A stretch of 64,000 nucleotides of DNA, taken from contig NZ_PJCA01000028.1 of NCBI RefSeq assembly GCF_002836355.1, positions 62,001 to 126,000 of the forward strand, in the 5' to 3' direction. This DNA comes from Moritella sp. Urea-trap-13. GTDB lineage: Bacteria > Pseudomonadota > Gammaproteobacteria > Enterobacterales > Moritellaceae. A program made the position numbers and the translations under genes. Positions 45,410 to 54,556 of the stretch are shown here, one piece after another. A model generated the notes under the pieces. It did no database searches. It saw only the letters and a list, made by a program, of their open reading frames with translations, and was not told the DNA's origin. Position 1 is the stretch's first letter. Each line of letters opens with the position of its first letter.

Positions 45410-46309
45410 CTAGGCACCGATAGGAATCACCACAAAGGTCGCACTAAACACCGCAGCCAATTTAGGGCCACTGTAAACATCAACGTCAATATCCAGCTTG
45501 GCGTTACGCCCTTCTAGTAGCTCAAGAAAGCTGCCCTTCATGCGATATTTATGCGCCACCGCAAACGGTTCAAGATTAATCGGCCGTTTATAATTAATAC
45601 TGCCTTTCGACAGCACAATATTACCCATTAAGCCCTGTTCTTTAAGCATTAACCAAACTAATCCCCAACCGGTTAATGTTGCCTGACTATAAATACTGCC
45701 TGCAAACATGGTGTCGTGAACGTTGACATTGGCGTTTAATGGCGCTGAAGTTTCAAAGCGCCAGCCGCTATATTGGCGAATACTAATGCCCATATGCTGA
45801 CTAATGGGGATCTTAGTTGCCCACTCATTTTGCAGTTCCGCACACCATCCTGGATGGCGTAAGATCTTATCCATGGCACTGACTTCTTTAATCATCTGAC
45901 GATGCTGAACACCTTCACTGATTTGGCCACTACCGACTAAGGAAAAGCCACATTTTTCATAGAATGGTACCGCTTCAACACGCGCATTCATGACAATACG
46001 TTCGCTACCGGCTTTATATGCTTCATCTTCCAACGCTGAAATCAGCAAGCTACCCAAGCCTTTTTTACGGTGATTTGGGTCTACAGCCATATAATGTATT
46101 TGAGATTCGTTTACGCCAGCGGTATAAATCCGACCACAGGCGATAGGCGTACCGGAACTATCCAAGATCATACGATGTTCACTGTGCTCATCATAAATAT
46201 CTTTTTCGGTGCCACGCGGACGCTGTAATGGCGCTCTTAACAGCGACCAACGTAAATGATAATAATCTTCTAACTCTTGTTCCGTTTCAGGAACATGCAC
46301 GTGAAACAT
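45410..46309 (-). CDS. GNAT-thioesterase fusion, malonyl-ACP decarboxylase family (YiiD/MadA-like)
   Basis: A 299-residue two-domain protein like E. coli YiiD. The start at 46309 has AAGGAG 7-12 bases upstream; a further upstream frame exists but overlaps dtd. Residues ~1-145 are a GNAT domain (YMAVDPNHRKKGLGSLLI acetyl-CoA loop, PFYEKCGFSLVG). Residues ~160-299 are a hotdog thioesterase-like domain (NVHDTMFAGSIYSQATLTGW; INYKRPINLEPFAVAHKY). E. coli YiiD has been reported to decarboxylate malonyl-ACP to initiate fatty-acid synthesis; that role here is by homology. dtd lies 40 bases upstream in the same direction. Confidence 0.8.
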   Translation of the reverse strand: MFHVHVPETEQELEDYYHLRWSLLRAPLQRPRGTEKDIYDEHSEHRMILDSSGTPIACGRIYTAGVNESQIHYMAVDPNHRKKGLGSLLISALEDEAYKAGSERIVMNARVEAVPFYEKCGFSLVGSGQISEGVQHRQMIKEVSAMDKILRHPGWCAELQNEWATKIPISQHMGISIRQYSGWRFETSAPLNANVNVHDTMFAGSIYSQATLTGWGLVWLMLKEQGLMGNIVLSKGSINYKRPINLEPFAVAHKYRMKGSFLELLEGRNAKLDIDVDVYSGPKLAAVFSATFVVIPIGA

Positions 46310-46349
46310 AGTCTCTCCTTGTCTATTATTATCACTCATGGTCTGCGCT

Positions 46350-46787
46350 CTACACCTGCAGCCAAAAAGTAACTGGTCCATCATTGACTAACGACACTTG
46401 CATATCTGCGGCAAAGCGTCCTGTTGCTGTGGTTATTTTTTTCTGGTGACATTGACCAACAAAATACTCATATAAATGATAAGCATCAGCAGGCGCAGCG
46501 GCCGTCGAAAAGCTGGGACGCGTACCTGAATTAGTATCCGCGGCAAGGGTAAATTGTGACACCACCAACAGCTCACCGTCAACTTGCTGCACATTTAAAT
46601 TCATTTTATCATCGCTATCACTAAACACCCGATAGGCTAATAATTTTTCACATAAACGTTTCGCTTTGGCTTCCGTATCGCCTTTCTCAACACCCAGAAA
46701 TACCAGTAAACCTTGCTCTATTTTACCAATCACTTCATTTTCAACGCTTACATCTGCTTTGTGCACACGTTGGATCAATGCAATCAT
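46350..46787 (-). CDS. dtd: D-aminoacyl-tRNA deacylase
   Basis: Hydrolyses D-aminoacyl-tRNAs and mischarged Gly-tRNA(Ala) in the cytoplasm. I use the ATG at 46787, giving 145 residues, the length of the E. coli protein, and starting [16 protein letters not shown]. Family motifs: [26 protein letters not shown] (catalytic-site SQFTL), [14 protein letters not shown] and the C-terminal NDGPVTFWL (Gly-cisPro-like NxGPVT motif). The next gene in the same direction begins 40 bases downstream. Confidence 0.95.
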   Translation of the reverse strand: MIALIQRVHKADVSVENEVIGKIEQGLLVFLGVEKGDTEAKAKRLCEKLLAYRVFSDSDDKMNLNVQQVDGELLVVSQFTLAADTNSGTRPSFSTAAAPADAYHLYEYFVGQCHQKKITTATGRFAADMQVSLVNDGPVTFWLQV

Positions 46788-46848
46788 GCCTTGCCTCAAT
46801 AATCATTATTAAATCTTAATGTTATTGATAATACCGAAACGGCTTAAA

Positions 46849-47823
46849 TTAATCACTGACAAACTCATAATCGATAATCTCAGCCATGAGCTCGGTCGCT
46901 TTTCGTAACGCATCAATCATGCCTGGCTCACAGTCGAAGTGCCCAGCATAAGGCACAATAAATAACTGTGCTAATGGTAAACGCTGGCATAACGCATAAG
47001 CAGGCCCGAGTGGATTGGAAATATCAAAACGGCCATGTACCATGATCATCGGCACTTGCGCTAATGCACCACAGCATTCAAAAATATAATTATCGCTAAT
47101 AAAACAGTGCTGGGAAAAATAATGACACTGTAGGGTCGACATACTTAACGCCACATCGGCATCAATCAAATCCACCTTACTGCGAAATTCCGGATGGGGA
47201 TTGCCAATCTGCGCCTGCCATTCCACCCACGCCTTCGCGGCGGTCATTTTCTCGATGTCATTATCACTGGCTAACAACTGGCGATACGAGGATAGTAGCG
47301 CCGCATAATCATTGCCATTAGCATGACTGTGTAAATGGCTAAAATGTTCAGGAAATAGCTGCGCAGCACCGCCTGAAGCAGAAAATTGCCAGGTTAAATC
47401 CTGATCTCGGGCTAAAAATACACTGTGCAATATTAACCCTCGCACCTTATCACGATAATTCAAACTGTATAATAATGCCAATGTTGCGCCCCAGCCTTCA
47501 CCGAATAATACGCAGCGGTGGATATTCAATAACGTTAAGATCGCATTGATATCCTGCACTAAGTCTTGGCTGGTATTATCGTCAGTGCATGCATATGGCT
47601 TAGAGCGCCCACAGCCGCGTTGGTCGAATAAAATAATGCGGTATAGCTTAGGGTCGAATAAACGTCGATCATCCTCCAGAATCCCCTTACCGGGACCATC
47701 ATGAAGAAATAATAACGGTATACCGTCCGGATTCCCCACCTCCTCAATATAAAGGCAATGTTGGGCATTCACAGGTAAATAATGTTCAGCGTAATGCTGG
47801 ATGGCGGGGTACAGTCCAATCAT
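46849..47823 (-). CDS. Prolyl iminopeptidase-like alpha/beta hydrolase lacking the nucleophile
   Basis: A 324-residue homologue of proline iminopeptidase (S33). AGGAGG lies 11-16 bases upstream of the ATG at 47823. The fold is clear: LLFLHDGPGKG, ILFDQRGCGRSKPYA, a helical cap, VHGRFDISNPL and VPYAGHFDCEPG. Two changes matter: the nucleophile elbow is GEGWG (108-112) where the family has GGSWG, so Ser is replaced by Gly110; and the oxyanion motif HGGPG is HDGPG (41-45). The Asp and His of the triad remain. It is therefore probably not a peptidase. The frame is intact and well spaced for expression. Confidence 0.75.
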   Translation of the reverse strand: MIGLYPAIQHYAEHYLPVNAQHCLYIEEVGNPDGIPLLFLHDGPGKGILEDDRRLFDPKLYRIILFDQRGCGRSKPYACTDDNTSQDLVQDINAILTLLNIHRCVLFGEGWGATLALLYSLNYRDKVRGLILHSVFLARDQDLTWQFSASGGAAQLFPEHFSHLHSHANGNDYAALLSSYRQLLASDNDIEKMTAAKAWVEWQAQIGNPHPEFRSKVDLIDADVALSMSTLQCHYFSQHCFISDNYIFECCGALAQVPMIMVHGRFDISNPLGPAYALCQRLPLAQLFIVPYAGHFDCEPGMIDALRKATELMAEIIDYEFVSD

Positions 47824-47929
47824 AGTTATATCAACCTCCTGTTCCGCAACAAAGGACACTGAGGTTGATAGTTGCACCTAACATCGGCGAAGACAATTTT
47901 ATCGCGTTTGCGGGTTTAAATTGCCTTGC

Positions 47930-48892
47930 TTAGTCAGAACTGTCATCCATAGATAGGTGTGCTTGTTGCTGATTATGTGACTGTTGTTGGTATTCAGGTT
48001 GTACTTTTTTGAGTTTTAGCTGTTCAGTAAACTCGGTCAATGACGCGGTAATTTCAGCGCCTAACAACACGATTAACCAGCACATATAAATCCAAACCAG
48101 TAAGATAGGTATAGTTGCTAATGCGCCATAAATCACTTCATAAGAGGGAAATTGCACTAAATACCAAGTGAAGACACGTTTAATCGTTTCAAACAAAAAG
48201 GCACTAATACACGCACCAATAAGGGCATAACGCCGCGGCACACGGCGATGTGGGATCACCACATACATCACAAATAAACCCAGTGTACCTAATAACGCGG
48301 GTACCAGTTTTAATAAACTCACCGTACCCGTTACTTCAGTTACATCGGTCACGAATGACAAGGATAATAGATAAGAAGAAACACCTAAACTGATGGCGAT
48401 GAAAAGTGGACCAAACGTTAAGATAAGCCAATAAACGGCGAAAGATAAAAAGAAACTGCGATCTATTTTACACCGCCAAATATAGTTAATGTGTTTATCT
48501 ATAGTGTTAATCAGCAGCAATGCCACCATGAATAATGCCCCAGAACCGATAGAGGTCATCTTACCGGTGTTGGCTACAAAATCCTGTAAATAGTCTTGAA
48601 TAGTCCCCGTCGCATGCGGTACTAAGTTGGTATATAAAAATGATTCAACACTCTGCTGCCAGGTTTCAAAGATAGGAAACGCAGACATGACAGAAAACAA
48701 CACGGTAATTAAAGGCACGAGAGAAAGTAGCGTGGTATAGGCGAGAGAACTGGCGTTAACCGTGATCCGATCATCACTGACGCGTTTACCGAAATAACGT
48801 AGAAAGGCAAAGCAAGTTAATAAGGACAACCTGAGGCTGGTTTTTGTTTTAGCAAGTAATACCAACGATTGTTGATAAGATAAAGTAACCAC
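47930..48892 (-). CDS. yihY: YihY/BrkB-family inner-membrane protein
   Basis: A 320-residue integral membrane protein with about six hydrophobic segments. I choose a GTG start at 48892 because AAGGA sits 8-12 bases upstream and longer frames run into the typA terminator hairpin. Family motifs: RVSDDRITVNASSLAYTTLLSLVPLITVLFS (in parts), NTIDKHINYIWRCK and AVWIY-like ILLVWIYMCWLIVLLGAEIT near the end. YihY is annotated as a UPF0761 or BrkB family protein; it was earlier misnamed ribonuclease BN. Function is unproven. The C-terminal 35 residues are hydrophilic and Gln/His-rich. Confidence 0.85.
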   Translation of the reverse strand: MVTLSYQQSLVLLAKTKTSLRLSLLTCFAFLRYFGKRVSDDRITVNASSLAYTTLLSLVPLITVLFSVMSAFPIFETWQQSVESFLYTNLVPHATGTIQDYLQDFVANTGKMTSIGSGALFMVALLLINTIDKHINYIWRCKIDRSFFLSFAVYWLILTFGPLFIAISLGVSSYLLSLSFVTDVTEVTGTVSLLKLVPALLGTLGLFVMYVVIPHRRVPRRYALIGACISAFLFETIKRVFTWYLVQFPSYEVIYGALATIPILLVWIYMCWLIVLLGAEITASLTEFTEQLKLKKVQPEYQQQSHNQQQAHLSMDDSSD

Positions 48893-48920
48893 AGGTTCCG
48901 TCCTTGGTAATTTTAAGATA

Positions 48921-48954
48921 AAAAAAAGGTGATACCTAAGTATCACCTTTTTTT
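48921..48954. terminator. Terminator of typA (works in both directions)
   Basis: Arms AAAAAAAGGTGATAC (48921-48935) and GTATCACCTTTTTTT (48940-48954) pair perfectly over 15 bp around a 4-base loop. On the complement, the hairpin follows typA by 45 bases and ends in eight T residues. Confidence 0.92.
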
Positions 48955-48998
48955 GTCATAGCGCCAAGATTATTAAATAATAACCCCGCTAACTATTA

Positions 48999-50816
48999 TT
49001 ATTTAACTGGACGACCAGCACGTTTACGATCGTTTTCTGAAAGAAGTTTCTTACGGATACGAATGCTTTTTGGTGTAACTTCAACTAACTCATCGATGTC
49101 GATGAATTCAAGCGCTTGCTCAAGAGTCAATACGATTGCTGGTGAAAGCGTTTGTGCTTCATCAGTACCAGAAGAACGTACGTTAGTAAGCTGCTTACCA
49201 CGGATACAGTTAACTGTTAAATCGTTAGCACGGTTATGAATACCAACAATTTGACCTTCGTATACTTCTGTAGCGTGACCTAAGAACAGGCGACCACGAT
49301 CTTGTAAGAAGAATAGAGAGTAAGTAACAGCTTTACCAGTTTGATTACAAACTAATACACCATTCTGACGTTGACCAATTGTTCCGCCTTTATGCAGACC
49401 ATAATGATCGAAGCTATGGTATAGAAGACCAGAACCAGAAGTCATTGTTAAGAATTCAGTTTGGAAACCGATTAAACCACGGCTTGGGATGATGAAGTCT
49501 AAACGAATACGACCTTTACCATCTGGAGTCATGTTAGTTAGTTCCGCTTTACGGATACCTAACTGTTCCATAACAGAACCCTGGTGTTGATCTTCACAAT
49601 CAACTGTCAATGTTTCCATTGGTTCGTGTAACTTACCATCGATCATTTTTTCGATAACTTCAGGACGAGATACTGCTAGCTCGAAACCTTCACGACGCAT
49701 GTTTTCAATTAAGATACCTAAGTGAAGTTCACCACGGCCAGATACTTTGAATTTATCTGGATCAGCAGTTTCTTCTACTTTAAGTGCAACGTTGTGTACT
49801 AACTCTTTGTTCAGACGGTCAAGGATGTTACGTGATGTAACAAATTTACCTTCTTTACCACAGAATGGTGAGTTATTTACTTGGAACGTCATTGTTACAG
49901 TTGGTTCATCAACTGATAATGGTGGTAGCGCTTCAACATTGTTCTGTGCACAAATAGTGTCAGAAATCTTAAGTTCGCCTAAACCACTAACTGCAATGAT
50001 ATCGCCTGCTTGTGCAAGTTCAACATCATGACGTTCAAGACCTAAGTAACCTAATACTTGGCCAACTTTACCTTTACGTTCTTTACCGTCAGAACCAACA
50101 ATAGTAACTTGTTGATTTACTTTAACAGAACCACGCGTTACACGACCAACACCGATCACGCCAACATATGCGTTGTGATCAAGTTGCGAGATTTGCATTT
50201 GGAAATCACCGTCACGATCGCCTTCAGGTGGAGCAACACCGTCAACAATAGCTTGGAATAAAGGTTCCATGTTTTCAGTTGCTTCTTCTGACTCAGAGTT
50301 AGCCCAGCCATTTAACGCTGAAGCGTAAACAACTTTAAAGTCTAACTGTTCATCAGTAGCGCCTAGGTTATCGAACAAATCAAATACTTGATCCATTACC
50401 CATTCAGGTCGAGCACCAGGCTTATCGATTTTGTTGATAACAACAATTGGCTTAAGACCGTGAGCAAATGCTTTTTGTGTTACGAAACGCGTTTGTGGCA
50501 TAGGGCCATCAACTGCGTCAACGATCAAACAAACACTGTCTACCATAGACATAATACGCTCAACTTCACCACCGAAATCGGCGTGTCCTGGAGTATCTAC
50601 GATGTTGATACGGTAATCTTTCCAGATAATTGCTGTGTTCTTAGCAAGAATTGTAATACCACGTTCTTTTTCAAGATCGTTGGAATCCATTACACGTTCT
50701 TCATTACCACCACGTGTTTCTAAAGTACCTGACTGTTCTAATAACTTGTCAACTAAAGTCGTTTTGCCGTGGTCAACGTGAGCGATAATCGCAATGTTGC
50801 GTAGTTTATCTAGCAC
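48999..50816 (-). CDS. typA: Translational GTPase TypA/BipA
   Basis: Ribosome-associated GTPase of 605 residues, needed for growth in cold and under stress. G motifs: [10 protein letters not shown] (G1), the GITI switch ([13 protein letters not shown]), [11 protein letters not shown] (G3), [10 protein letters not shown] (G4) and SALNG (G5, YASALNGWA). C-terminal EF-G-like domains follow ([34 protein letters not shown]). It is divergent from glnA across 519 bases, as in E. coli (bipA-glnA). Confidence 0.96.
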   Translation of the reverse strand: MLDKLRNIAIIAHVDHGKTTLVDKLLEQSGTLETRGGNEERVMDSNDLEKERGITILAKNTAIIWKDYRINIVDTPGHADFGGEVERIMSMVDSVCLIVDAVDGPMPQTRFVTQKAFAHGLKPIVVINKIDKPGARPEWVMDQVFDLFDNLGATDEQLDFKVVYASALNGWANSESEEATENMEPLFQAIVDGVAPPEGDRDGDFQMQISQLDHNAYVGVIGVGRVTRGSVKVNQQVTIVGSDGKERKGKVGQVLGYLGLERHDVELAQAGDIIAVSGLGELKISDTICAQNNVEALPPLSVDEPTVTMTFQVNNSPFCGKEGKFVTSRNILDRLNKELVHNVALKVEETADPDKFKVSGRGELHLGILIENMRREGFELAVSRPEVIEKMIDGKLHEPMETLTVDCEDQHQGSVMEQLGIRKAELTNMTPDGKGRIRLDFIIPSRGLIGFQTEFLTMTSGSGLLYHSFDHYGLHKGGTIGQRQNGVLVCNQTGKAVTYSLFFLQDRGRLFLGHATEVYEGQIVGIHNRANDLTVNCIRGKQLTNVRSSGTDEAQTLSPAIVLTLEQALEFIDIDELVEVTPKSIRIRKKLLSENDRKRAGRPVK

Positions 50817-51139
50817 TGTGATGCCTCTATATGTTTTTTATGTGTAAAAATTAGGCGGTATTGTAACCGTCCCGCTGTGATCTACCTAGCAAAATTTTGG
50901 CGCAGAGTAAAATGATTGCATTTTTTTTTATTTAAAAACCGTGCGATAGGCCGCATACGGGCTTTTAGCAGGCAAATCACAGCGTAATAAAGTGTTTTAA
51001 GCGGTAATATCTGCGACCTATATTGCATATATATTGTCAAAATAATTTGAACACGATTTTACTGGTAATCGTTGAAAATAAACCATAATATCGAACTGAG
51101 TAATAACAAATGTATAAGTTTAATGATCACCACCACCAT

Positions 51140-51156
51140 TGCACCAATATAGTGCA
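51140..51156. promoter_or_regulatory. NtrC enhancer site 1 upstream of glnA
   Basis: TGCACCAATATAGTGCA fits the NtrC consensus TGCACC-N5-GGTGCA at all but one half-site base. It is centred about 92 bases before the -24 element and 22 bp (two helical turns) from site 2. Confidence 0.85.
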
Positions 51157-51161
51157 TAGAG

Positions 51162-51178
51162 CGCACGATGAGTGTGCA
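51162..51178. promoter_or_regulatory. NtrC enhancer site 2 upstream of glnA
   Basis: CGCACGATGAGTGTGCA is a weaker, same-length match to the NtrC consensus. The pair of sites on the same face of the helix resembles the two strong enhancers of E. coli glnAp2. The rest of 50817-51335 holds the typA promoter and an AT-rich segment with no gene. Confidence 0.7.
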
Positions 51179-51240
51179 ATAGAGGGTAGTGGTAACAGAA
51201 GGCAAGTACATTAAAACATTTAAATCAACAACTTAAATAG

Positions 51241-51258
51241 TTGGCACATATATGGCAT
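51241..51258 (+). promoter_or_regulatory. Sigma-54 promoter of glnA
   Basis: TTGGCACATATATGGCAT has the -24 GG and -12 GC separated by 10 bases, matching the sigma-54 consensus TGGCAC-N5-TTGCA except one base. The start site should fall near 51269, about 65 bases before glnA. Confidence 0.85.
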
Positions 51259-51335
51259 TATCTAGTTTATGATTGTTTACAGTCAGCAACTTTAAATGAA
51301 GCCATCATATTGATGACACCGGAGGTTATTTTATT

Positions 51336-52745
51336 ATGTCAGCAGAAAACGTATTAGCTCTAATTAAAGAACAAGACGTTAAATTTGTAGATTTACGTTT
51401 TACAGATACGAAAGGTAAAGAGCAGCACGTTTCTCTACCGCATCATCAAGTGAATGCCGGCTTCTTTGAAGAAGGTAAAATGTTTGATGGTTCATCAATT
51501 GAAGGTTGGAAAGGCATCAACGAATCTGACATGATTTTAATGCCAGACCCTGCAACAGCTGTACTTGACCCGTTCACAGAAGCAACAACGCTGAACCTAC
51601 GTTGTGACGTACTAGAACCTGCAACAATGCAAGGTTATAGCCGTGACCCACGTTCTGTAGCTAAACGAGCACTTGCATACTTACGTTCGACAGGTATCGC
51701 AGATGATGTTTTCTTCGGTCCAGAACCAGAATTTTTCCTATTTGATGATGTTAAATACAAAACAGACATGTCAGGTAGTATGTACAAAATTGACGCTGAA
51801 GAAGCTTCTTGGAACTCTGACAAAGAGTACGAAGGCGGCAACATGGGTCACCGTCCAGGCGTTAAAGGTGGTTACTTCCCAGTATCACCAGTTGACTCTG
51901 CACAAGACATCCGTAGCGCAATGTGCTTAGTAATGGAAGAAATGGGCTTAACAGTTGAAGCGCATCACCATGAAGTAGCAACCGCTGGTCAAAACGAAAT
52001 CGCAGCACTATACAACTCTATCGTTGAAAAAGCTGATGAAGTGCAAATCACTAAATATGTTATCCATAATGTTGCCCACGCTTATGGCAAAACAGCAACA
52101 TTTATGCCGAAGCCATTAGTAGGCGATAACGGTTCAGGTATGCATTGTCACCAATCACTACAGAAAAATGGCGAAAACCTTTTCTCTGGTGATCAGTATG
52201 GCGGCCTATCTGAAATGGCACTTTATTACATTGGTGGCATCATCAAGCACGCAAAAGCAATTAACGCATTTGCTAACCCAGCAACTAACTCGTACAAACG
52301 TTTAGTTCCAGGTTTTGAAGCACCAGTAATGCTAGCTTACTCTGCACGTAACCGTTCAGCATCGATTCGTATCCCAATCGTACCATCGCCAAAAGCGACG
52401 CGTATTGAAGTACGTTTCCCAGATCCAGCAGCAAACCCATACTTAGCATTCTCAGCTATGTTAATGGCGGGTATCGACGGTATTAAAAACCGTATCCACC
52501 CTGGTGATGCTATGGATAAAGATTTATACGATCTGCCAGCTGAAGAAGCAGCAGAAATTCCACAAGTTGCAGCATCATTAGACGAAGCACTTGCGGCACT
52601 CGATTCAGATCGTGATTTCTTAACAGCTGGTGATGTAATGGCCGACGATACGATCGACGCTTACATCGCAATTAAAGCGCAAGAAGTTGAAAGACTGAAC
52701 ATGACAACTCACCCAATTGAGTTTGAAATGTACTACAGCGTATAA
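51336..52745 (+). CDS. glnA: Glutamine synthetase type I
   Basis: ATP-dependent glutamine synthesis from glutamate and ammonium; dodecameric cytoplasmic enzyme. The 469-residue protein has [13 protein letters not shown] (about 49-61), the [10 protein letters not shown] segment (265-274), [17 protein letters not shown] and the adenylylation tyrosine Tyr398 in [16 protein letters not shown] lies 12-17 bases upstream. Regulation by NtrC and sigma-54 is visible in its promoter. A strong terminator follows, so the next genes need separate promoters or readthrough. Confidence 0.97.
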   Translation: MSAENVLALIKEQDVKFVDLRFTDTKGKEQHVSLPHHQVNAGFFEEGKMFDGSSIEGWKGINESDMILMPDPATAVLDPFTEATTLNLRCDVLEPATMQGYSRDPRSVAKRALAYLRSTGIADDVFFGPEPEFFLFDDVKYKTDMSGSMYKIDAEEASWNSDKEYEGGNMGHRPGVKGGYFPVSPVDSAQDIRSAMCLVMEEMGLTVEAHHHEVATAGQNEIAALYNSIVEKADEVQITKYVIHNVAHAYGKTATFMPKPLVGDNGSGMHCHQSLQKNGENLFSGDQYGGLSEMALYYIGGIIKHAKAINAFANPATNSYKRLVPGFEAPVMLAYSARNRSASIRIPIVPSPKATRIEVRFPDPAANPYLAFSAMLMAGIDGIKNRIHPGDAMDKDLYDLPAEEAAEIPQVAASLDEALAALDSDRDFLTAGDVMADDTIDAYIAIKAQEVERLNMTTHPIEFEMYYSV

Positions 52746-52770
52746 TTTGTTATTAATAAAAATTAATCTA

Positions 52771-52799
52771 AAAAAACCCGCTAAATAGCGGGTTTTTTA
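52771..52799 (+). terminator. Terminator after glnA
   Basis: Arms AAAAAACCCGCTA and TAGCGGGTTTTTT around a short loop, with T run. Symmetrical, so it can act both ways. Confidence 0.93.
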
Positions 52800-52867
52800 T
52801 TTGTTAATTTTTATTAACTAGGTGAGAATAACTATATAAATCAATAAAAAGAAGACAGGATGTCGCA

Positions 52868-53389
52868 ATGAAACACAGTGTATTATTAATATTATTACTC
52901 ACCAGTTACGCGAGTATCGCCGCTATTTATCAATGGACTGATGAACAAGGCATAACCCATTTTTCGGATGACGAAAGTAAACCTGAATCCGCCACAGAAA
53001 TTGATGTAAAACTCACACCGCCATCAATAGCATCACTAACGCAATCAAGAACGCCAGAGGCAAGTGCAGCGAACCCAAGCATCACTGACATTGCTGAAAT
53101 AGCGATTGGCATTAGTATCCACAGTCCTGTTGATCAACAAACCTTGCGCAGCAATAGCGGCGATATAACCTTATCAGCGACACTGAGTACCACACTCGCC
53201 TATGGTTTAAATATGCGTTTATTAATTGATGGGGTGACCCATAGCGAACAAATTGACACGCAATTTAATGTTAGTGGCGTGCCCATTGGCACACACACAC
53301 TACAACTAAAAATAATTGACCACTTGGGCAAGGTAATTGCATCGTCAGAACTAATCACAGTTTATTTACATCGTTTTAAAGCTAACTAA
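52868..53389 (+). CDS. DUF4124 domain periplasmic protein
   Basis: A 173-residue secreted protein: Sec signal (VLLILLLTSYASIAA), then IYQWTDEQGITHFSDDESKP, the diagnostic DUF4124 start. Residues ~85-170 look like an Ig-like beta domain (ISIHSPVDQQTLRSNSGDIT, LLIDGVTHSEQ). It commonly lies between glnA and ntrB in Vibrio and Shewanella. The function is unknown. The start follows AGACAGGATGTCGCA with AGGA at suitable distance. Confidence 0.8.
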   Translation: MKHSVLLILLLTSYASIAAIYQWTDEQGITHFSDDESKPESATEIDVKLTPPSIASLTQSRTPEASAANPSITDIAEIAIGISIHSPVDQQTLRSNSGDITLSATLSTTLAYGLNMRLLIDGVTHSEQIDTQFNVSGVPIGTHTLQLKIIDHLGKVIASSELITVYLHRFKAN

Positions 53390-53439
53390 CTCATTACTGC
53401 TTTAATTTCATCTCGCCGTACAGTAGTATTTTAGTTGTA

Positions 53440-53454
53440 GCACCAAAATGGTGC
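53440..53454. promoter_or_regulatory. NtrC site in the glnL promoter
   Basis: GCACCA-AAA-TGGTGC is a perfect palindrome and near-consensus NtrC box, 39 bases before the glnL start. In E. coli a single such site over glnLp lets NtrC repress the operon; the position here suggests the same. Confidence 0.85.
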
Positions 53455-53492
53455 AGAGCGGTAACTAGATGTTATCCTGATAAGGAAGTACC

Positions 53493-54545
53493 ATGATCAT
53501 GATCCCCGAAACGCAGCAATCATTGCTTAACAATTTAGTTTCTTCTGTTTTCGTACTCGATAATGATCTGCACATTAAATACCTCAACCCTGCAGGCGAA
53601 CAGCTATTAGGGTCAAGTGCCTCGCGTGTACGTGACATGAAGATAACCGATATTATTGAGCACACAACGCTAGATCTATCATTACTGGCCAGCACGATTA
53701 AGACTGGCCAAGGCTTTACCGATAATGAAGTATCTTTGGTGATTGATGATCGCCAGTTGTTAGTGGAAATTTCAGCGACCCTGACTAACTTTGGTGCTGA
53801 TGCTTGCATCCTGATTGAAGCAAGGCAAATCGACTTACAAAAAAAGATTAGTCAGGAACTCTACCAACACGTACAGCAACAAGCTGCACAAGAGTTAGTA
53901 CGCGGTTTGGCCCATGAAATTAAGAATCCATTAGGTGGCTTACGGGGTGCGGCACAATTACTGGAGAAAGAACTGCCAACGGCAGAATTAAAAGAGTTCA
54001 CCAGTATTATCATCGAACAAGCCGATCGCTTGCGCTCGCTCGTCGACCGATTGTTGGGGCCGCAAAAACCCGGTAAACAAACCATTTTAAACATCCATTC
54101 GGTAATTGAAAAAGTAAAACAGTTAGTCGAGTTTGATTTACCGCCAGGCATTATTATCGAGCGTGATTACGACCCTTCGATCCCTGATTTTGAAATGGAA
54201 CCCGATTTATTACAGCAAGCACTGTTGAATATCATTAGTAATGCCATTCAAATTCTAAAACAATACGGTACCATAAAAATTATTACCCGAACCGCACATC
54301 AAGTGAATATTCAAGGACAGAAATATCGCCTGTGTGCTGAAATTAAGATCATTGATAATGGACCTGGTATCCCTGAACATATCAAAGATACCTTATTCTA
54401 TCCGATGGTCACCGCCAGAGAAGGTGGCACCGGACTCGGTCTCTCTATTGCCCAAAACCTAGTGAAGCAACATAAAGGTAAAATTGAGTGTAATAGCTGG
54501 CCAGGACATACTGAATTTGCCATTTATCTGCCATTAAGAAAATAA
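53493..54545 (+). CDS. glnL: Nitrogen sensor kinase/phosphatase NtrB (GlnL)
   Basis: Soluble histidine kinase that phosphorylates NtrC in low nitrogen and acts as a phosphatase with PII. The 350-residue protein has an N-terminal PAS domain (~8-115; SVFVLDNDLHIKYLNPAGEQLL), HisKA with His141 (GLAHEIKNPLGG), and HATPase with NIISNAIQIL, IIDNGPGIPEHI and GGTGLGLSIAQNLV. AAGGAAGTACC precedes the start; a second Met at codon 3 is possible. glnG begins 12 bases downstream. Confidence 0.95.
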   Translation: MIMIPETQQSLLNNLVSSVFVLDNDLHIKYLNPAGEQLLGSSASRVRDMKITDIIEHTTLDLSLLASTIKTGQGFTDNEVSLVIDDRQLLVEISATLTNFGADACILIEARQIDLQKKISQELYQHVQQQAAQELVRGLAHEIKNPLGGLRGAAQLLEKELPTAELKEFTSIIIEQADRLRSLVDRLLGPQKPGKQTILNIHSVIEKVKQLVEFDLPPGIIIERDYDPSIPDFEMEPDLLQQALLNIISNAIQILKQYGTIKIITRTAHQVNIQGQKYRLCAEIKIIDNGPGIPEHIKDTLFYPMVTAREGGTGLGLSIAQNLVKQHKGKIECNSWPGHTEFAIYLPLRK

Positions 54546-54556
54546 AGGATTAAACT

